DNA of 64,000 bases from Metallococcus carri (GCF_011440275.1 NZ_JAAOIV010000008.1:1-64000), one strand, 5' to 3'. Shown: positions 1 to 8,529, counted from the first letter of the stretch. A program made the numbers and translations. The notes: generated by a model from the letters alone, not told the origin.

Positions 1-2
1 CC

Positions 3-107
3 CAAGAAGCCAAACGCTGCCTACGCGCCTACCTCACCCGCAAGATCTACCGCGTCCTGACCGCAGCACACCCCACACCACCACAACCCGACCTCACCGC
101 CGCTTGA
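3..107 (+). CDS. C-terminal end of an IS110-like transposase (partial)
   Basis: The frame ending at the TGA at 105-107 is open from the window edge and encodes a 34-residue tail beginning QEAKRCLRAYLTRKIYRVL. IS110-family transposases typically end in a basic EA.RCLKR.L.R..Y..L helix, which this matches. The rest of the gene lies outside the window. The sequence just after the stop (TTGACGAACATAGAAGCGTC, about 104-123) resembles the short right flank seen after IS110-type transposases, so the element probably ends near 125 and the repeat region begins immediately after it. The family call rests on a short tail only. Confidence 0.6.
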   Translation, partial: QEAKRCLRAYLTRKIYRVLTAAHPTPPQPDLTAA

Positions 108-124
108 CGAACATAGAAGCGTCG

Positions 125-655
125 AGGGGGGTAGCGTCCGCAGATTCGCCGCACCATTCGTGCGCACACGCGGACACAGCGGGACGGCATACGCCCAGCG
201 TCCGCAGATTCGCCGCACCATTCGTGCGCACACGCGGACACAGCAGGCAGAAGGCGTTGCGCTGCACGTGGTTTCGACGCGCTCGCTCCTTCGTCGCTCA
301 CTTGCTCAACCAGCGAGGGGGGTAGCGTCCGCAGATCTGCCGCACCATTCGTGCGCACACGCGGACACAGCAAGCGAAAGGCGTTACGCTGCACGTGGTT
401 TCGACGCGCTCGCTCCTTCGTCGCTCACTTGCTCAACCAGCGAGGGGTCCAGTGTCCGCAGATTCGCCGCACCATTCGTGCGGACATGCGGACACAGCAA
501 GCGAAAGGCGTTGCGCTGCACGTGGTTTCGACGCGGCGCTCGCAAGCTCGCACCTTGCTCAACCAACGAAGGGGGGCCTTCCTCAACCAGCGGAGTGGCG
601 GCCCTTGCTCAACCGGCGAGAGGGGGCCTTGCTCAACCGGCGGGCCGGGTGAAGG
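125..655. repeat. Composite intergenic repeat region, two alternating hairpin elements
   Basis: This 530-bp stretch has no convincing gene. Element A (about 45 bp) occurs at 134-178, 199-244, 325-370 and 452-498. It has an outer inverted repeat GTCCGC...GCGGAC and an inner perfect hairpin CGCAC-CATTC-GTGCG. Element B (about 51 bp, GGTTTCGACGCGCTCG... ending CTTGCTCAACCAGCGAG) occurs at 270-320, 397-447 and, degenerated, from 523. Partial copies of the B end (CTTGCTCAACCRGCG) continue to about 645. A and B alternate as a unit of roughly 127 bp. Short ORFs across it are repeat readings and not genes. B-like sequence recurs near 42.47 kb. Confidence 0.85.
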
Positions 656-1900
656 TCAGCCGAGGATTTGTTCTTCGTCCTTGGCCCACAGGCCGGTGAG
701 CCCGCGGAAGTGTCCGAGGAAGCGATCCTGCTCGTGCGCGGGATAGGTCGAGCGCACCGTCTCCACCAAGAGCCGGTCGAAATCGTCCGACAGCACCCAG
801 TCGAGGACGAGCTCGTCGACATGCCCGAGGGCCGTCTCGCAGAACTCGAAGTATCGCTCGGAATCGAAGTGCGCGTCCGAAAGCCGTTGATATTCAACGA
901 GTTTGTCCGCGTATGCCGTGTCCTCATCGGCGATGTCGAACCAGGGGCCGGTGTCCACCTGGGTCCGCGCCTTGCGCCCGGTGACGACACAGAAGATCGA
1001 CCACTTCAGCAGTGACTTGATCGCCCACGGGAAGTAGTAGTGCAGCGAGGTCAGCGCCACATCCGGGCAGGCGTTGGCGTAGTCGATGGGATAGACGACA
1101 TCGTCCTTGACGAGCATCTCGCAGGAGTTGAACTCCCACCGGAAGAACGCGTTCACCGTCTGCGCGATGGTCCGTGTCTCGGCGCCCGCCTCCGGCGACA
1201 GGAAGTCATAAGCCACTTCGTAGCGGTCGTGCATCGGCTCGTCCGGCCGGAACTTCATCACCATCGTCTCCGGGCCGATGGTGAGCGCCCGGGCGAACAC
1301 GTCATACCCGTCGACGGCCTTCTGCAGATGCATCAGCATCTCGCCGGAGTCGTCATACGACCGGTGCAGGTCGTGCTCGTCGGCGATCATCGACACCCCG
1401 CGCCACGCGCCGCCGTCGAAGGGCTTCATGAACATCGGATAGCCCAGCTCGGCAGCGATCGCATCCAGGTCGAAGGACCGGTTGTACTTGCTCGAGGTGT
1501 AGGCCCAGCGCACATTGTCGACCGGGTTCTTGTAGGGGACCAGCACGGTCTCGGGCACCTTCATGCCGAGCCGGATCAGCGCGCAATAGGCCGAGTGCTT
1601 CTCCATCGACTGGAAGGTGAAGGGGCTGTTGAGCAGGTAGACGTCGTCCATCAGCGCGACCTTCTTCAGCCACTCGCGCGGGTGGTAGTACCAGTGCGCC
1701 AGCCGGTCGATCACCAGCTCGGTGCGCGGCTTCTCACGCAGGTTGAACGGCTCGATCGCCAGCCGCTCCGAGCGCACCTCGTGGGTCGTCCCGTCCGGCG
1801 CGGTGATCGGGCCGACCCGCCGCACGAGCTCCTCGAACGCGCGCGGCCAGTCCTCCTCCGCCCCGAGCAGGAGTCCGATGAGGTGCTGGGTGGTCGTCAT
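656..1900 (-). CDS. ATP-grasp domain protein
   Basis: This 414-residue protein has an ATP-grasp-like core. The segment GYPMFMKPFDGGAWRG (about residues 153-168) looks like the nucleotide-binding lysine/glycine-rich loop, and the metal/ATP acidic segment is probably around EFNSCEML...YPIDYANACPD (256-280). There is no signal peptide or membrane segment, so it is likely cytosolic. ATP-grasp enzymes make amide, thioester or ester bonds through an acyl-phosphate; the substrate here is unknown. It is the last of three minus-strand genes, 27 bp after an esterase-like gene which itself closely follows another, suggesting one operon. Start ATG at 1900. Fold call is moderately secure, reaction is not. 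Confidence 0.75.
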   Translation of the reverse strand: MTTTQHLIGLLLGAEEDWPRAFEELVRRVGPITAPDGTTHEVRSERLAIEPFNLREKPRTELVIDRLAHWYYHPREWLKKVALMDDVYLLNSPFTFQSMEKHSAYCALIRLGMKVPETVLVPYKNPVDNVRWAYTSSKYNRSFDLDAIAAELGYPMFMKPFDGGAWRGVSMIADEHDLHRSYDDSGEMLMHLQKAVDGYDVFARALTIGPETMVMKFRPDEPMHDRYEVAYDFLSPEAGAETRTIAQTVNAFFRWEFNSCEMLVKDDVVYPIDYANACPDVALTSLHYYFPWAIKSLLKWSIFCVVTGRKARTQVDTGPWFDIADEDTAYADKLVEYQRLSDAHFDSERYFEFCETALGHVDELVLDWVLSDDFDRLLVETVRSTYPAHEQDRFLGHFRGLTGLWAKDEEQILG

Positions 1901-1927
1901 ACCTCTCCCTTCGCGAACCGTGCAGCG

Positions 1928-2674
1928 TCAGCAGAAGCGTGGCAGGTGATGAGCGATCTGTCGCTGCCACCACGGCCAGTCGTGGGCGCTGTCGTGACCC
2001 CAGACGTCGAGCTCGTGACGAATTCCCTTGTCCTGCAACACTTGTGCAAACGCGAGCGTCGACGGATAGGCCTTGGTCGGCTCCCACTCGAAGGCGCCCT
2101 GCCCCACCACCAGCAGCACCGACGCCGCCGAACGCACCCACTCCAGGTGGTCGCCGGACATGCCCGGCACATAGTGCATCGGGTTGGCGAAATAGGTCGC
2201 ATCGCCCGTCTCGCCCCACGCGTGCCAGCTGCTCGGGTCGTAGTTGCCGGACAGGCCGATGCCGAGCGGCGCCAGGTGCGCGCGGGTGAGGCTGTAGTGC
2301 ACGGCGTGATAGGCGCCCATCGACACCCCGAGCGTGATCACCGGCAGCCGGCCACCGAGTTGCTCGGTGATCCAGGGGATCACGGCCTCGTCGAGCCATC
2401 TCAGGTATGCCGCGTGCCCGCGCGCCCGCTCCTCGGTCGGCTTGTCGTTCGCCGACCAGGTCCACCCGTCCGCGGAGTCGACGCAAAAGAAGCTCACCCG
2501 TCCGGCGTCGATGAGATCCTGCACCGCCCCGACCATGCCGTGCGCCGCGAAATCCTCGGCGCGGCCGGCCTCGCTGGGGAAGACCAGCACCGGCCGGCCC
2601 CAGTGGCCGTAACGCATCACCCCGAGCCGGACGTCGCTGTCCGGCACCTGCAGTTCGACGCGCTCGCCGCTCAC
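1928..2674 (-). CDS. Esterase-family alpha/beta-hydrolase
   Basis: A 248-residue alpha/beta-hydrolase. The nucleophile elbow is GVSMGA with Ser118, and a late histidine in GHDSAHDWPWW (about 229-239) fits the catalytic base. It most resembles the PF00756-type esterase family (antigen 85/Fes/S-formylglutathione hydrolase superfamily). No signal peptide is visible, so an intracellular enzyme is inferred. It sits between the ATP-grasp gene and a second, larger esterase, 10 bp downstream of the latter. The pairing of two hydrolases with an ATP-grasp ligase suggests that a bond made by one is processed by the others, but the substrate is not identifiable. Confidence 0.8.
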   Translation of the reverse strand: MSGERVELQVPDSDVRLGVMRYGHWGRPVLVFPSEAGRAEDFAAHGMVGAVQDLIDAGRVSFFCVDSADGWTWSANDKPTEERARGHAAYLRWLDEAVIPWITEQLGGRLPVITLGVSMGAYHAVHYSLTRAHLAPLGIGLSGNYDPSSWHAWGETGDATYFANPMHYVPGMSGDHLEWVRSAASVLLVVGQGAFEWEPTKAYPSTLAFAQVLQDKGIRHELDVWGHDSAHDWPWWQRQIAHHLPRFC

Positions 2675-2684
2675 GGGGTCAGCC

Positions 2685-3683
2685 TCACATACCCCAGGCC
2701 CTGCGCAAAAGGCTCGGCAACACCGGATCGAGGTTGTCCCGCCAGGCGGTGTAGTTGTGCAGATCGGGGAAGCCGGTGAAGACGGTCCGCCACCCGTGGT
2801 CGGCCATCATCCGCTCCAGGGACTCGTTGAGGTCGAAATTGCTCTCCCGCATCCCGCACGACAGCCCCACCTCCAGTCGCCTCGGCGGTCGCATCCGCTT
2901 CAGCTCGCGCACCTCGTCGGCGATCCGGTCGAAGTCGCGAAAACCGTTGTCCTCCTGCGAAATCCACGGATCGAAGAAGGACCCCGACTGGCTGAAGACC
3001 ACCCCGACACGCTCGTCGCGCACCCCGGCGTGCAGCGCCGCGAGACCACCCAGACTGGCACCCATCACGGCCACCCAGCCGCGGACGGCATACCGCGTCT
3101 CGAGCTCGTCGAGGGCCTTGGTGAACGAGCGGGCGTAGACCGGCGAGGCGGAATACCAACTGTTGCGCCGGTGCGCGTCGGCCAGCAGCAGCCGGAACGG
3201 CGGCAGCACCCCCGCGGCGATATGGGCCCCGGCCCACTGGGTGATCGCGGCATACCGCTCGTAGTGGTCGCCGTCGTGACACACCAGCAGCGGCGCCGGA
3301 TCCGCGGCCCGCAACCCCGCGGGCGCCCACAGGCGCGTCTTCATCGGGATCCGGTATGCCGTCGGCAGGTCCAGTGGCCGGGTCCGTCCGGCGACCGTGG
3401 GCGCGGTCAGCCAGTCCGGCTCCCGGTAGTCGCTGCGACGCCATTCGGACTTGGTGCCCCACTCGGTGTCCACCGTGTCCGGGCAGCGCGGGTCGAGGAT
3501 CGGCTCCTGGCGCACCCGCCGGCGGCGGGTGACCAGGAAGCGGTATTCCAGCCGCCACAGGCCCTGGGTGCCGACCTCCCGCGTCCAGCCCCGGCGTTCC
3601 AGGCGGCACGGACCGGCCGAGACGTCGGCCTCCAGCGCGACCGCGTCATACCGCCGCTCCCGGTCCCCGAGGCGCAGGTACAT
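2685..3683 (-). CDS. Enterochelin-esterase-like alpha/beta-hydrolase
   Basis: A 332-residue protein with an N-terminal beta-rich region of about 110 residues, like the N-terminal domain of Fes-type esterases. The C-terminal alpha/beta-hydrolase domain has the elbow GASLGG (Ser210) and His309 in DLHNYTAW as probable base. LLVCHDGDHYERY (132-144) matches the oxyanion region of this family. No signal sequence. It is first of a three-gene cluster with the smaller esterase and the ATP-grasp gene; the YbbN-like gene ends 4 bp upstream, so co-transcription is possible. The name describes fold only: no siderophore biosynthesis gene is seen nearby. Confidence 0.8.
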   Translation of the reverse strand: MYLRLGDRERRYDAVALEADVSAGPCRLERRGWTREVGTQGLWRLEYRFLVTRRRRVRQEPILDPRCPDTVDTEWGTKSEWRRSDYREPDWLTAPTVAGRTRPLDLPTAYRIPMKTRLWAPAGLRAADPAPLLVCHDGDHYERYAAITQWAGAHIAAGVLPPFRLLLADAHRRNSWYSASPVYARSFTKALDELETRYAVRGWVAVMGASLGGLAALHAGVRDERVGVVFSQSGSFFDPWISQEDNGFRDFDRIADEVRELKRMRPPRRLEVGLSCGMRESNFDLNESLERMMADHGWRTVFTGFPDLHNYTAWRDNLDPVLPSLLRRAWGM

Positions 3684-3687
3684 GGAC

Positions 3688-4623
3688 TTAGTACAACGCC
3701 GACATCAACGCGGTGCGGGCCTTCTTCACCCGCGGGTCGCTGGCACCCACGACCTCGAACAGCCCGATCAGGTGCTCGCGCGCGGCATTGCGCTCCTCAC
3801 CGCTGGTCGCCTTGACGACCTCGATGAGCCGGGCGAAGGCGTCCTCGACGTGACCGCCGAGCACGTCCAGGTCGGCGACGAGGGTCTGCTTGACGACGTC
3901 GGTCGGCGCCGCGGCAGCGTCGGCGCGCGCCTGGTTGAGGTCGACGCCCTCGGTGCGCTGCAGCAGCACGATCTGGCCGCGGCCAAGGCGCGCCTCCTCG
4001 TCGTCCGGGTCGGCGGCGAGCACTCGGTCATAGGCCGCGATCGCGGCCGCGTAATCACCCTGTTCGATCGCGTCAAAGGCCGCCTGGTGGTCGGCCGAGA
4101 GCGGCTGCTCGGCTGTGTCGCCGGCCTCCTCGTCGGTGTCCGCCGGCGCCCCGGCCACCCGCCCGGTCACGCCCGCTTGCTGCGCGGCCTGCAGCACCTG
4201 CTCGACCACATCCCGCACCGCCGCCTCGGGCTGGTCGCCGACATAGAGCGGCAGCGGCTGGCCCTGGATGATCGCCAGCACCATCGGGACCTGCTGCACC
4301 TGCAGCGCCTGGCGGATCTGCAGAGCCTCGTTGATGTCGGCACGCGCCAACAGGATGCGCCCGTCATACGACTCGACGACCTTGGTGAGGGTGTCCAGGT
4401 GCTTCTTGGAGTCCTCCCGCGAGGAGGACCACAGCGCGAGCAGCACCGGCACCTGCATCGACTGCTGGGCGGCATCGGCGAAGGTGCGGTCGTCCACGTC
4501 GATGACAAAGCCGCCCTGGCCGCCCGCGCCCCCGGACGGCGTCGTCGGACGAGCGGGCTTGGCGAGACTGGACAGATCGACCGCACCGCGCAGCGCGGAC
4601 GGGTTCAGCGGCTGGTTCGTCAT
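3688..4623 (-). CDS. ybbN: YbbN/CnoX-like thioredoxin-fold co-chaperone with TPR region
   Basis: A 311-residue protein. A thioredoxin fold spans roughly residues 35-145 and is followed by an acidic linker and helical TPR-type repeats (AFDAIEQGDYAAAIAAYDRV, then DEEARLGRGQIVLLQ). At the position of the CxxC motif the sequence is LWSSSRED, so both redox cysteines are absent and a thiol-disulfide role is unlikely; a holdase/co-chaperone role as in YbbN/CnoX is inferred from family knowledge. The ATG at 4623 is chosen because GAGG lies just upstream; a longer in-frame start at 4671 lacks a ribosome site. It is followed 4 bp later by the Fes-like esterase. Confidence 0.85.
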   Translation of the reverse strand: MTNQPLNPSALRGAVDLSSLAKPARPTTPSGGAGGQGGFVIDVDDRTFADAAQQSMQVPVLLALWSSSREDSKKHLDTLTKVVESYDGRILLARADINEALQIRQALQVQQVPMVLAIIQGQPLPLYVGDQPEAAVRDVVEQVLQAAQQAGVTGRVAGAPADTDEEAGDTAEQPLSADHQAAFDAIEQGDYAAAIAAYDRVLAADPDDEEARLGRGQIVLLQRTEGVDLNQARADAAAAPTDVVKQTLVADLDVLGGHVEDAFARLIEVVKATSGEERNAAREHLIGLFEVVGASDPRVKKARTALMSALY

Positions 4624-4686
4624 GACCTCATTCTGTCCGACCGTGCCGCGCGGCGGGCGTGGACCCGGCACTCGGCTGAGGTCGGC

Positions 4687-5994
4687 TCAGCGACCGGCGT
4701 TGCTCGTGTCGCCCGGCACCGGCATCGGGCGGTCGGGGTCGACGCTGGCGGCCACGTCGAAGAAGGTCCACAGCACGTCGTTGCTGTTGCCCAGCGCTCG
4801 TTGCATCGACAGCCCGTCCACATTGACCCGCGCCTGCCGCAGCGACCCGCCGGCCACCTGCATCCACGCCGGCGTGCTCGCGTCGATCGGGAAGAGATAG
4901 TCGAAACCGAGAGTCTTGTGCAGCAGTTCGTATTTGGCGTTGTCCGGTCCATAGGGCCGGATGCCGGAGATGTCCGCACCGAAGGGGAAGACGAACGACC
5001 GGGTCGGCCCGACGATGGGCTGCACCTCGCGCGTCCACCGCTGCGCGTCCGCGGTGAGCATGGCCAGGCTGTCCCGCCCGACATTGCGGTGGCCCCAGGT
5101 GTGCGAGGCGAACTGCCACCCGTCGGCGGTGATCGCCCGGGCCACGGTGGTCGCCTCGGCGATCTGCGCGCGGGTGGTGGGGTTGTCGCCATACTCCCGG
5201 ATCGAGGTGCGATAGCCCAGCACGCCGTTGTACCCGGTCAGGGCGAGCGTGCCCTTGTCGCCCCGGTAGGAGAAATCCGGGTGCGCCCGCACGAAATCGT
5301 CGACGATCGGCAGCACGTCATACGACCCGGACGTGGTGCGGCCGGTCGCGTCGGTGTAGTCGTTGACGATCCGGCCGTTGGCTCCGACCTTGAGCCGGGA
5401 GGCGAACCCCTTGCCGTCCATATAGGTGTAATAGCTGACGTCATCGACCGAGAGCACCAGCGGCTTCTTGCCCGGCGGCAGCACGATCGGTTGCCTCGTC
5501 ATCGTGCCGTCCGCGCCCGGCGCCGCGATCCGCTGTGGGTGCACGAGCACATAACCGCGCTCGTAGAGATCCTGCAACTGCCGCCGGAACTCGGTCACCG
5601 TCACCATGTACTGCTCGAATCCGGCCGCGATCGGACCGCGGAAGGCTCGCTGCGGATCGACCACGAGCGAGTGCCAGAACAGGTGGGAGATCGCCCGGTC
5701 CATCGGGTATGCCGATGCGCTCGCCTTCCGCGCGTTGATCTGCCGGACCGTTCGCTCGATGGCGGCGCCCGTGCGTCCGCGCAGCAGGGCGAGCGCGGCG
5801 TCGTAGTCGTAGGAGTCGGCGAGCCGCAGCGCGTCGGCGATCAGCACCTGGGTGGGGTCCTCGGCGGCCGAGCCGGCCAGGGTCGCCCGCCCGTCCGTCG
5901 CGCCGAGACTCCCGACCGAGGGTGCGGCGCACGCGGCGACGGTCAGCGCCGTCACCGCGCCGATCACCCACCATCCCCGAGTGCGTGCCATCAC
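4687..5994 (-). CDS. Lipoprotein with NodB-like polysaccharide deacetylase domain
   Basis: A 435-residue secreted protein. The signal peptide ends in a lipobox LTVAACAAP, so it is probably anchored to the outer face of the membrane as a lipoprotein. A NodB-type carbohydrate esterase fold begins near VLSVDDVSYY (the SVDD acidic motif) and continues to FASHTWGHRN, which supplies the metal-binding H-x3-H pair. FVFPFGADI fits the downstream motif. The likely role is deacetylation of an extracellular or wall polysaccharide. About 160 residues of helical sequence separate the lipobox from the catalytic domain. It lies 63 bp upstream of the ybbN-like gene and is divergent from the marR gene. Confidence 0.85.
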   Translation of the reverse strand: MMARTRGWWVIGAVTALTVAACAAPSVGSLGATDGRATLAGSAAEDPTQVLIADALRLADSYDYDAALALLRGRTGAAIERTVRQINARKASASAYPMDRAISHLFWHSLVVDPQRAFRGPIAAGFEQYMVTVTEFRRQLQDLYERGYVLVHPQRIAAPGADGTMTRQPIVLPPGKKPLVLSVDDVSYYTYMDGKGFASRLKVGANGRIVNDYTDATGRTTSGSYDVLPIVDDFVRAHPDFSYRGDKGTLALTGYNGVLGYRTSIREYGDNPTTRAQIAEATTVARAITADGWQFASHTWGHRNVGRDSLAMLTADAQRWTREVQPIVGPTRSFVFPFGADISGIRPYGPDNAKYELLHKTLGFDYLFPIDASTPAWMQVAGGSLRQARVNVDGLSMQRALGNSNDVLWTFFDVAASVDPDRPMPVPGDTSNAGR

Positions 5995-6149
5995 CCTTCA
6001 CCCGGTGGTCTGCCCGAGTGCCCCTGCTGGCCAGGCTAGGCCGGGCGGGTGAATGCCCGGTGAAGCTGCGGCCGTGTCGCGGCTTTCCCGGTCACAATCC
6101 GGCAACACCGAGCAGGGGCCGCCGTGGCGCAGCCGCTACCGTCAACACC

Positions 6150-6656
6150 GTGAGTCGCCCGCCCTTCGACCCCATCGAGCGCGCCGCCGAGCTGTGGCGC
6201 GAGCGGTGGGGTGAGGACTCGGCATACCGAGCGATGGCCACGGCGACCTCGGTCATGCGGGTCCAGCAACTGCTGCTCGCGCACTACGACCAGCTGCTCG
6301 CACCGCTGGAGCTGACCTTCGCGCGCTACGAGGCGCTGGTGCTGCTGACGTTCAGCCGCACCGGTTCGCTGCCGATGGGCAAGGTGGGTGAGCGGTTGAT
6401 GATCCACCCGACGAGCGCGACGAATATCGTGCAGCGGCTGGCGGCGGCCGGCCTGGTCGAGCGCCGGCCCAATCCGCGCGATGGCCGGGGCGCGCTCGCC
6501 AGCATCACCGAGGAGGGGCGTCGCCGGATGGAGCAGGCGACCGCGTTGCTGGAGCGCGAGCGGTTCGGCCTCGACGGGCTGTCCGACGCCGACCACGATC
6601 GGCTCTACGAGCTGTTGGGCCGGGTGCGCGCCGCCGACACCGACGGCACGCGCTGA
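6150..6656 (+). CDS. MarR-family transcriptional regulator
   Basis: A 168-residue winged-helix regulator. The recognition helix region reads MIHPTSATNIVQRLAAAGLVERRPNPRDGRG, the classic MarR helix-turn-helix plus wing with the D-x-R motif. The GTG at 6150 gives the usual MarR length; a -10-like TACCGT at 6137-6142 lies seven bases upstream, so the message may be leaderless. It directly precedes and is co-oriented with the acyl-CoA mutase gene 106 bp downstream, which makes that gene a plausible target, possibly through the palindrome at 6737-6748. Its ligand is unknown. Confidence 0.9.
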   Translation: MSRPPFDPIERAAELWRERWGEDSAYRAMATATSVMRVQQLLLAHYDQLLAPLELTFARYEALVLLTFSRTGSLPMGKVGERLMIHPTSATNIVQRLAAAGLVERRPNPRDGRGALASITEEGRRRMEQATALLERERFGLDGLSDADHDRLYELLGRVRAADTDGTR

Positions 6657-6736
6657 GCGACGCCTCACTTCTGAGCGGTCGGCGAGGCCGGGCACCCAAG
6701 CCGCGCACCCTCGGCATACGCGATTTCGACAGATAG

Positions 6737-6752
6737 TAGGACGTCCTAGTAA
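6737..6752 (+). promoter_or_regulatory. Palindromic operator in the acyl-CoA mutase promoter
   Basis: TAGGACGTCCTA (6737-6748) is a perfect 12-bp palindrome. It abuts a -10-like TAGTAA (6747-6752) eleven bases before the mutase ATG at 6763. The arrangement fits a repressor site over the promoter. The adjacent MarR protein is the obvious candidate, but a distant TetR or GntR acyl-CoA-responsive regulator is equally possible. Confidence 0.55.
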
Positions 6753-6762
6753 CCTGGCTCAC

Positions 6763-8505
6763 ATGGGTGAGCAGCGGGGCCAGCAGCGCTGGCAGCAGGC
6801 ATATGACGCGGCGGTGGCCAAGGGTCAGGTGCGCGACGCGGATTTCACGACCCTCTCCGGCGTCGAGGTCGACCCGGTCTACGGACCCACCGACGGTGAG
6901 GTGCGCGAGGACATCGGCTGGCCGGGCGAATTCCCTTACACCCGAGGCCTTTACCCCACCGGCTACCGCGGCCGGCCGTGGACCATCCGGCAGTTCGCCG
7001 GCTTCGGCAACGCGGTGCAGACCAACGAGCGATACAAGCTCATCCTCGCCCGCGGCGGCGGCGGCCTGTCGGTCGCCTTCGACATGCCGACGCTGATGGG
7101 CCGTGACTCCGACGACCCGATGTCGCTCGGCGAGGTCGGCCACTGCGGCGTCGCCATCGACTCGGCCGCCGACATGGACATCCTGTTCAAGGACATCCCG
7201 CTCGGTCAGGTCACCACCTCGATGACGATCAGCGGCCCGGCCGTCCCCGCCTTCTGCATGTACCTCGTCGCCGCCGAGCGCCAGGGCGTCGACGTCAGCA
7301 CCCTCAACGGCACCCTGCAAACGGACATCTTCAAGGAGTACATCGCCCAGAAGGAGTGGCTCTTCGCGCCGGAGCCGCACCTGCGCCTCATCGGCGACCT
7401 GATGGAGTACACCTCGGCGAAGATCCCGGCCTACAAGCCGCTGTCGGTCTCCGGCTATCACATCCGCGAGGCCGGCTCGACCGCCGCCCAGGAGCTCGCC
7501 TTCACCCTCGCCGACGGATTCGGGTATGTCGAGCTCGGCCTCTCGCGCGGCCTGGACGTCGACGTGTTCGCGCCCGGGTTGTCCTTCTTCTTCGACAGCC
7601 ACATCGACTTCTTCGAGGAGATCGCCAAGTTCCGCGCCGCTCGCCGGATCTGGGCGCGCTGGATGCGCGATGTCTATGGCGCCAAGACCGCGAAGGCGCA
7701 GTGGCTGCGCTTCCACACCCAGACCGCGGGTGTCTCGCTCACCGCGCAGCAGCCGATGAACAATGTCGTGCGCACCGCGGTCGAGGCGCTCGCCGCGGTC
7801 CTCGGTGGCACAAACTCGTTGCACACCAACGCTCTTGACGAGACGCTCGCCCTGCCGACCGACCAGTCCGCCGAAGTAGCACTGCGCACCCAGCAGGTGC
7901 TGATGGAGGAGACCGGCGTCACCAATGTCGCCGACCCGCTCGGTGGCTCGTGGTACATCGAGGCACTCACCGACAAGATCGAGGCCGAGGCCGAGGCGAT
8001 CTTCGACGAGATCCTCAGCCTGGGCGGCTCCACCCTGACCAGCGCCGACACCGCCGGCCTCGCCGCCCAGGTGGCCGAATCCACCGGCACGACCGGTCGC
8101 GGTGTCTGGCCCATCACCGACGGGCTGCTGCGCGGCATCGAGGAGGGCTGGTTCATGTCGGAGATCGCCGATGCGGCCTTCCGCTATCAGCTCGCTCTGG
8201 AGAAGGGCGACAAGCGCGTCGTCGGCGTCAACACCCACACCGAGTCGCTCGCCGGCGACCTAGAGATCCTGCGGGTGTCGCACGAGGTCGAGCGTGAGCA
8301 GGTGCGCGTGCTGACCAGCCGCAAGGCCGCCCGCGACGACGCGTCGGTGCAGGCCGCGCTGAGCCGGATGACCGAGGTGGCGCGTGGCGAAGGCAATCTG
8401 ATCGAGCCGATGCTGGAGGCGGTCCGCGCTGAGGCGACGATGGGCGAGATCTGCAATGCGCTGCGGGACGTGTGGGGCGTCTATCGCGAGCCCGCTCGCT
8501 TCTGA
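6763..8505 (+). CDS. B12-dependent acyl-CoA mutase large subunit (IcmA-like)
   Basis: A 580-residue catalytic subunit of the methylmalonyl-CoA mutase family, without the C-terminal B12-binding domain. LYPTGYRGRPWTIRQFAGFG carries the family signature, and its GYRG form is closer to isobutyryl-/hydroxyisobutyryl-CoA mutases than to the YAFR form of methylmalonyl-CoA mutase. Other landmarks are AFDMPTLMGRDSDDP, SGYHIREAGSTAAQE and GGTNSLHTNALDE. It needs a separate cobalamin-binding small subunit, which is not adjacent. MeaB, the epimerase and an adenosyltransferase elsewhere in the window supply supporting functions. ATG at 6763 is used because the longer frame runs back through the marR gene. 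Confidence 0.88.
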   Translation: MGEQRGQQRWQQAYDAAVAKGQVRDADFTTLSGVEVDPVYGPTDGEVREDIGWPGEFPYTRGLYPTGYRGRPWTIRQFAGFGNAVQTNERYKLILARGGGGLSVAFDMPTLMGRDSDDPMSLGEVGHCGVAIDSAADMDILFKDIPLGQVTTSMTISGPAVPAFCMYLVAAERQGVDVSTLNGTLQTDIFKEYIAQKEWLFAPEPHLRLIGDLMEYTSAKIPAYKPLSVSGYHIREAGSTAAQELAFTLADGFGYVELGLSRGLDVDVFAPGLSFFFDSHIDFFEEIAKFRAARRIWARWMRDVYGAKTAKAQWLRFHTQTAGVSLTAQQPMNNVVRTAVEALAAVLGGTNSLHTNALDETLALPTDQSAEVALRTQQVLMEETGVTNVADPLGGSWYIEALTDKIEAEAEAIFDEILSLGGSTLTSADTAGLAAQVAESTGTTGRGVWPITDGLLRGIEEGWFMSEIADAAFRYQLALEKGDKRVVGVNTHTESLAGDLEILRVSHEVEREQVRVLTSRKAARDDASVQAALSRMTEVARGEGNLIEPMLEAVRAEATMGEICNALRDVWGVYREPARF

Positions 8506-8529
8506 GGTTCAGCCGGCTTCGGAGACTTG

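Noticed and set aside
3451-6039. An 862-residue ORF on the plus strand
   Set aside because: It is antisense to the ybbN-like and NodB-like genes, which have clear domains and starts. Long antisense frames are expected at this GC content. The same reasoning removes the plus-strand frames at 1040-2779, 26922-29768, 48379-50130 and 61155-63197.
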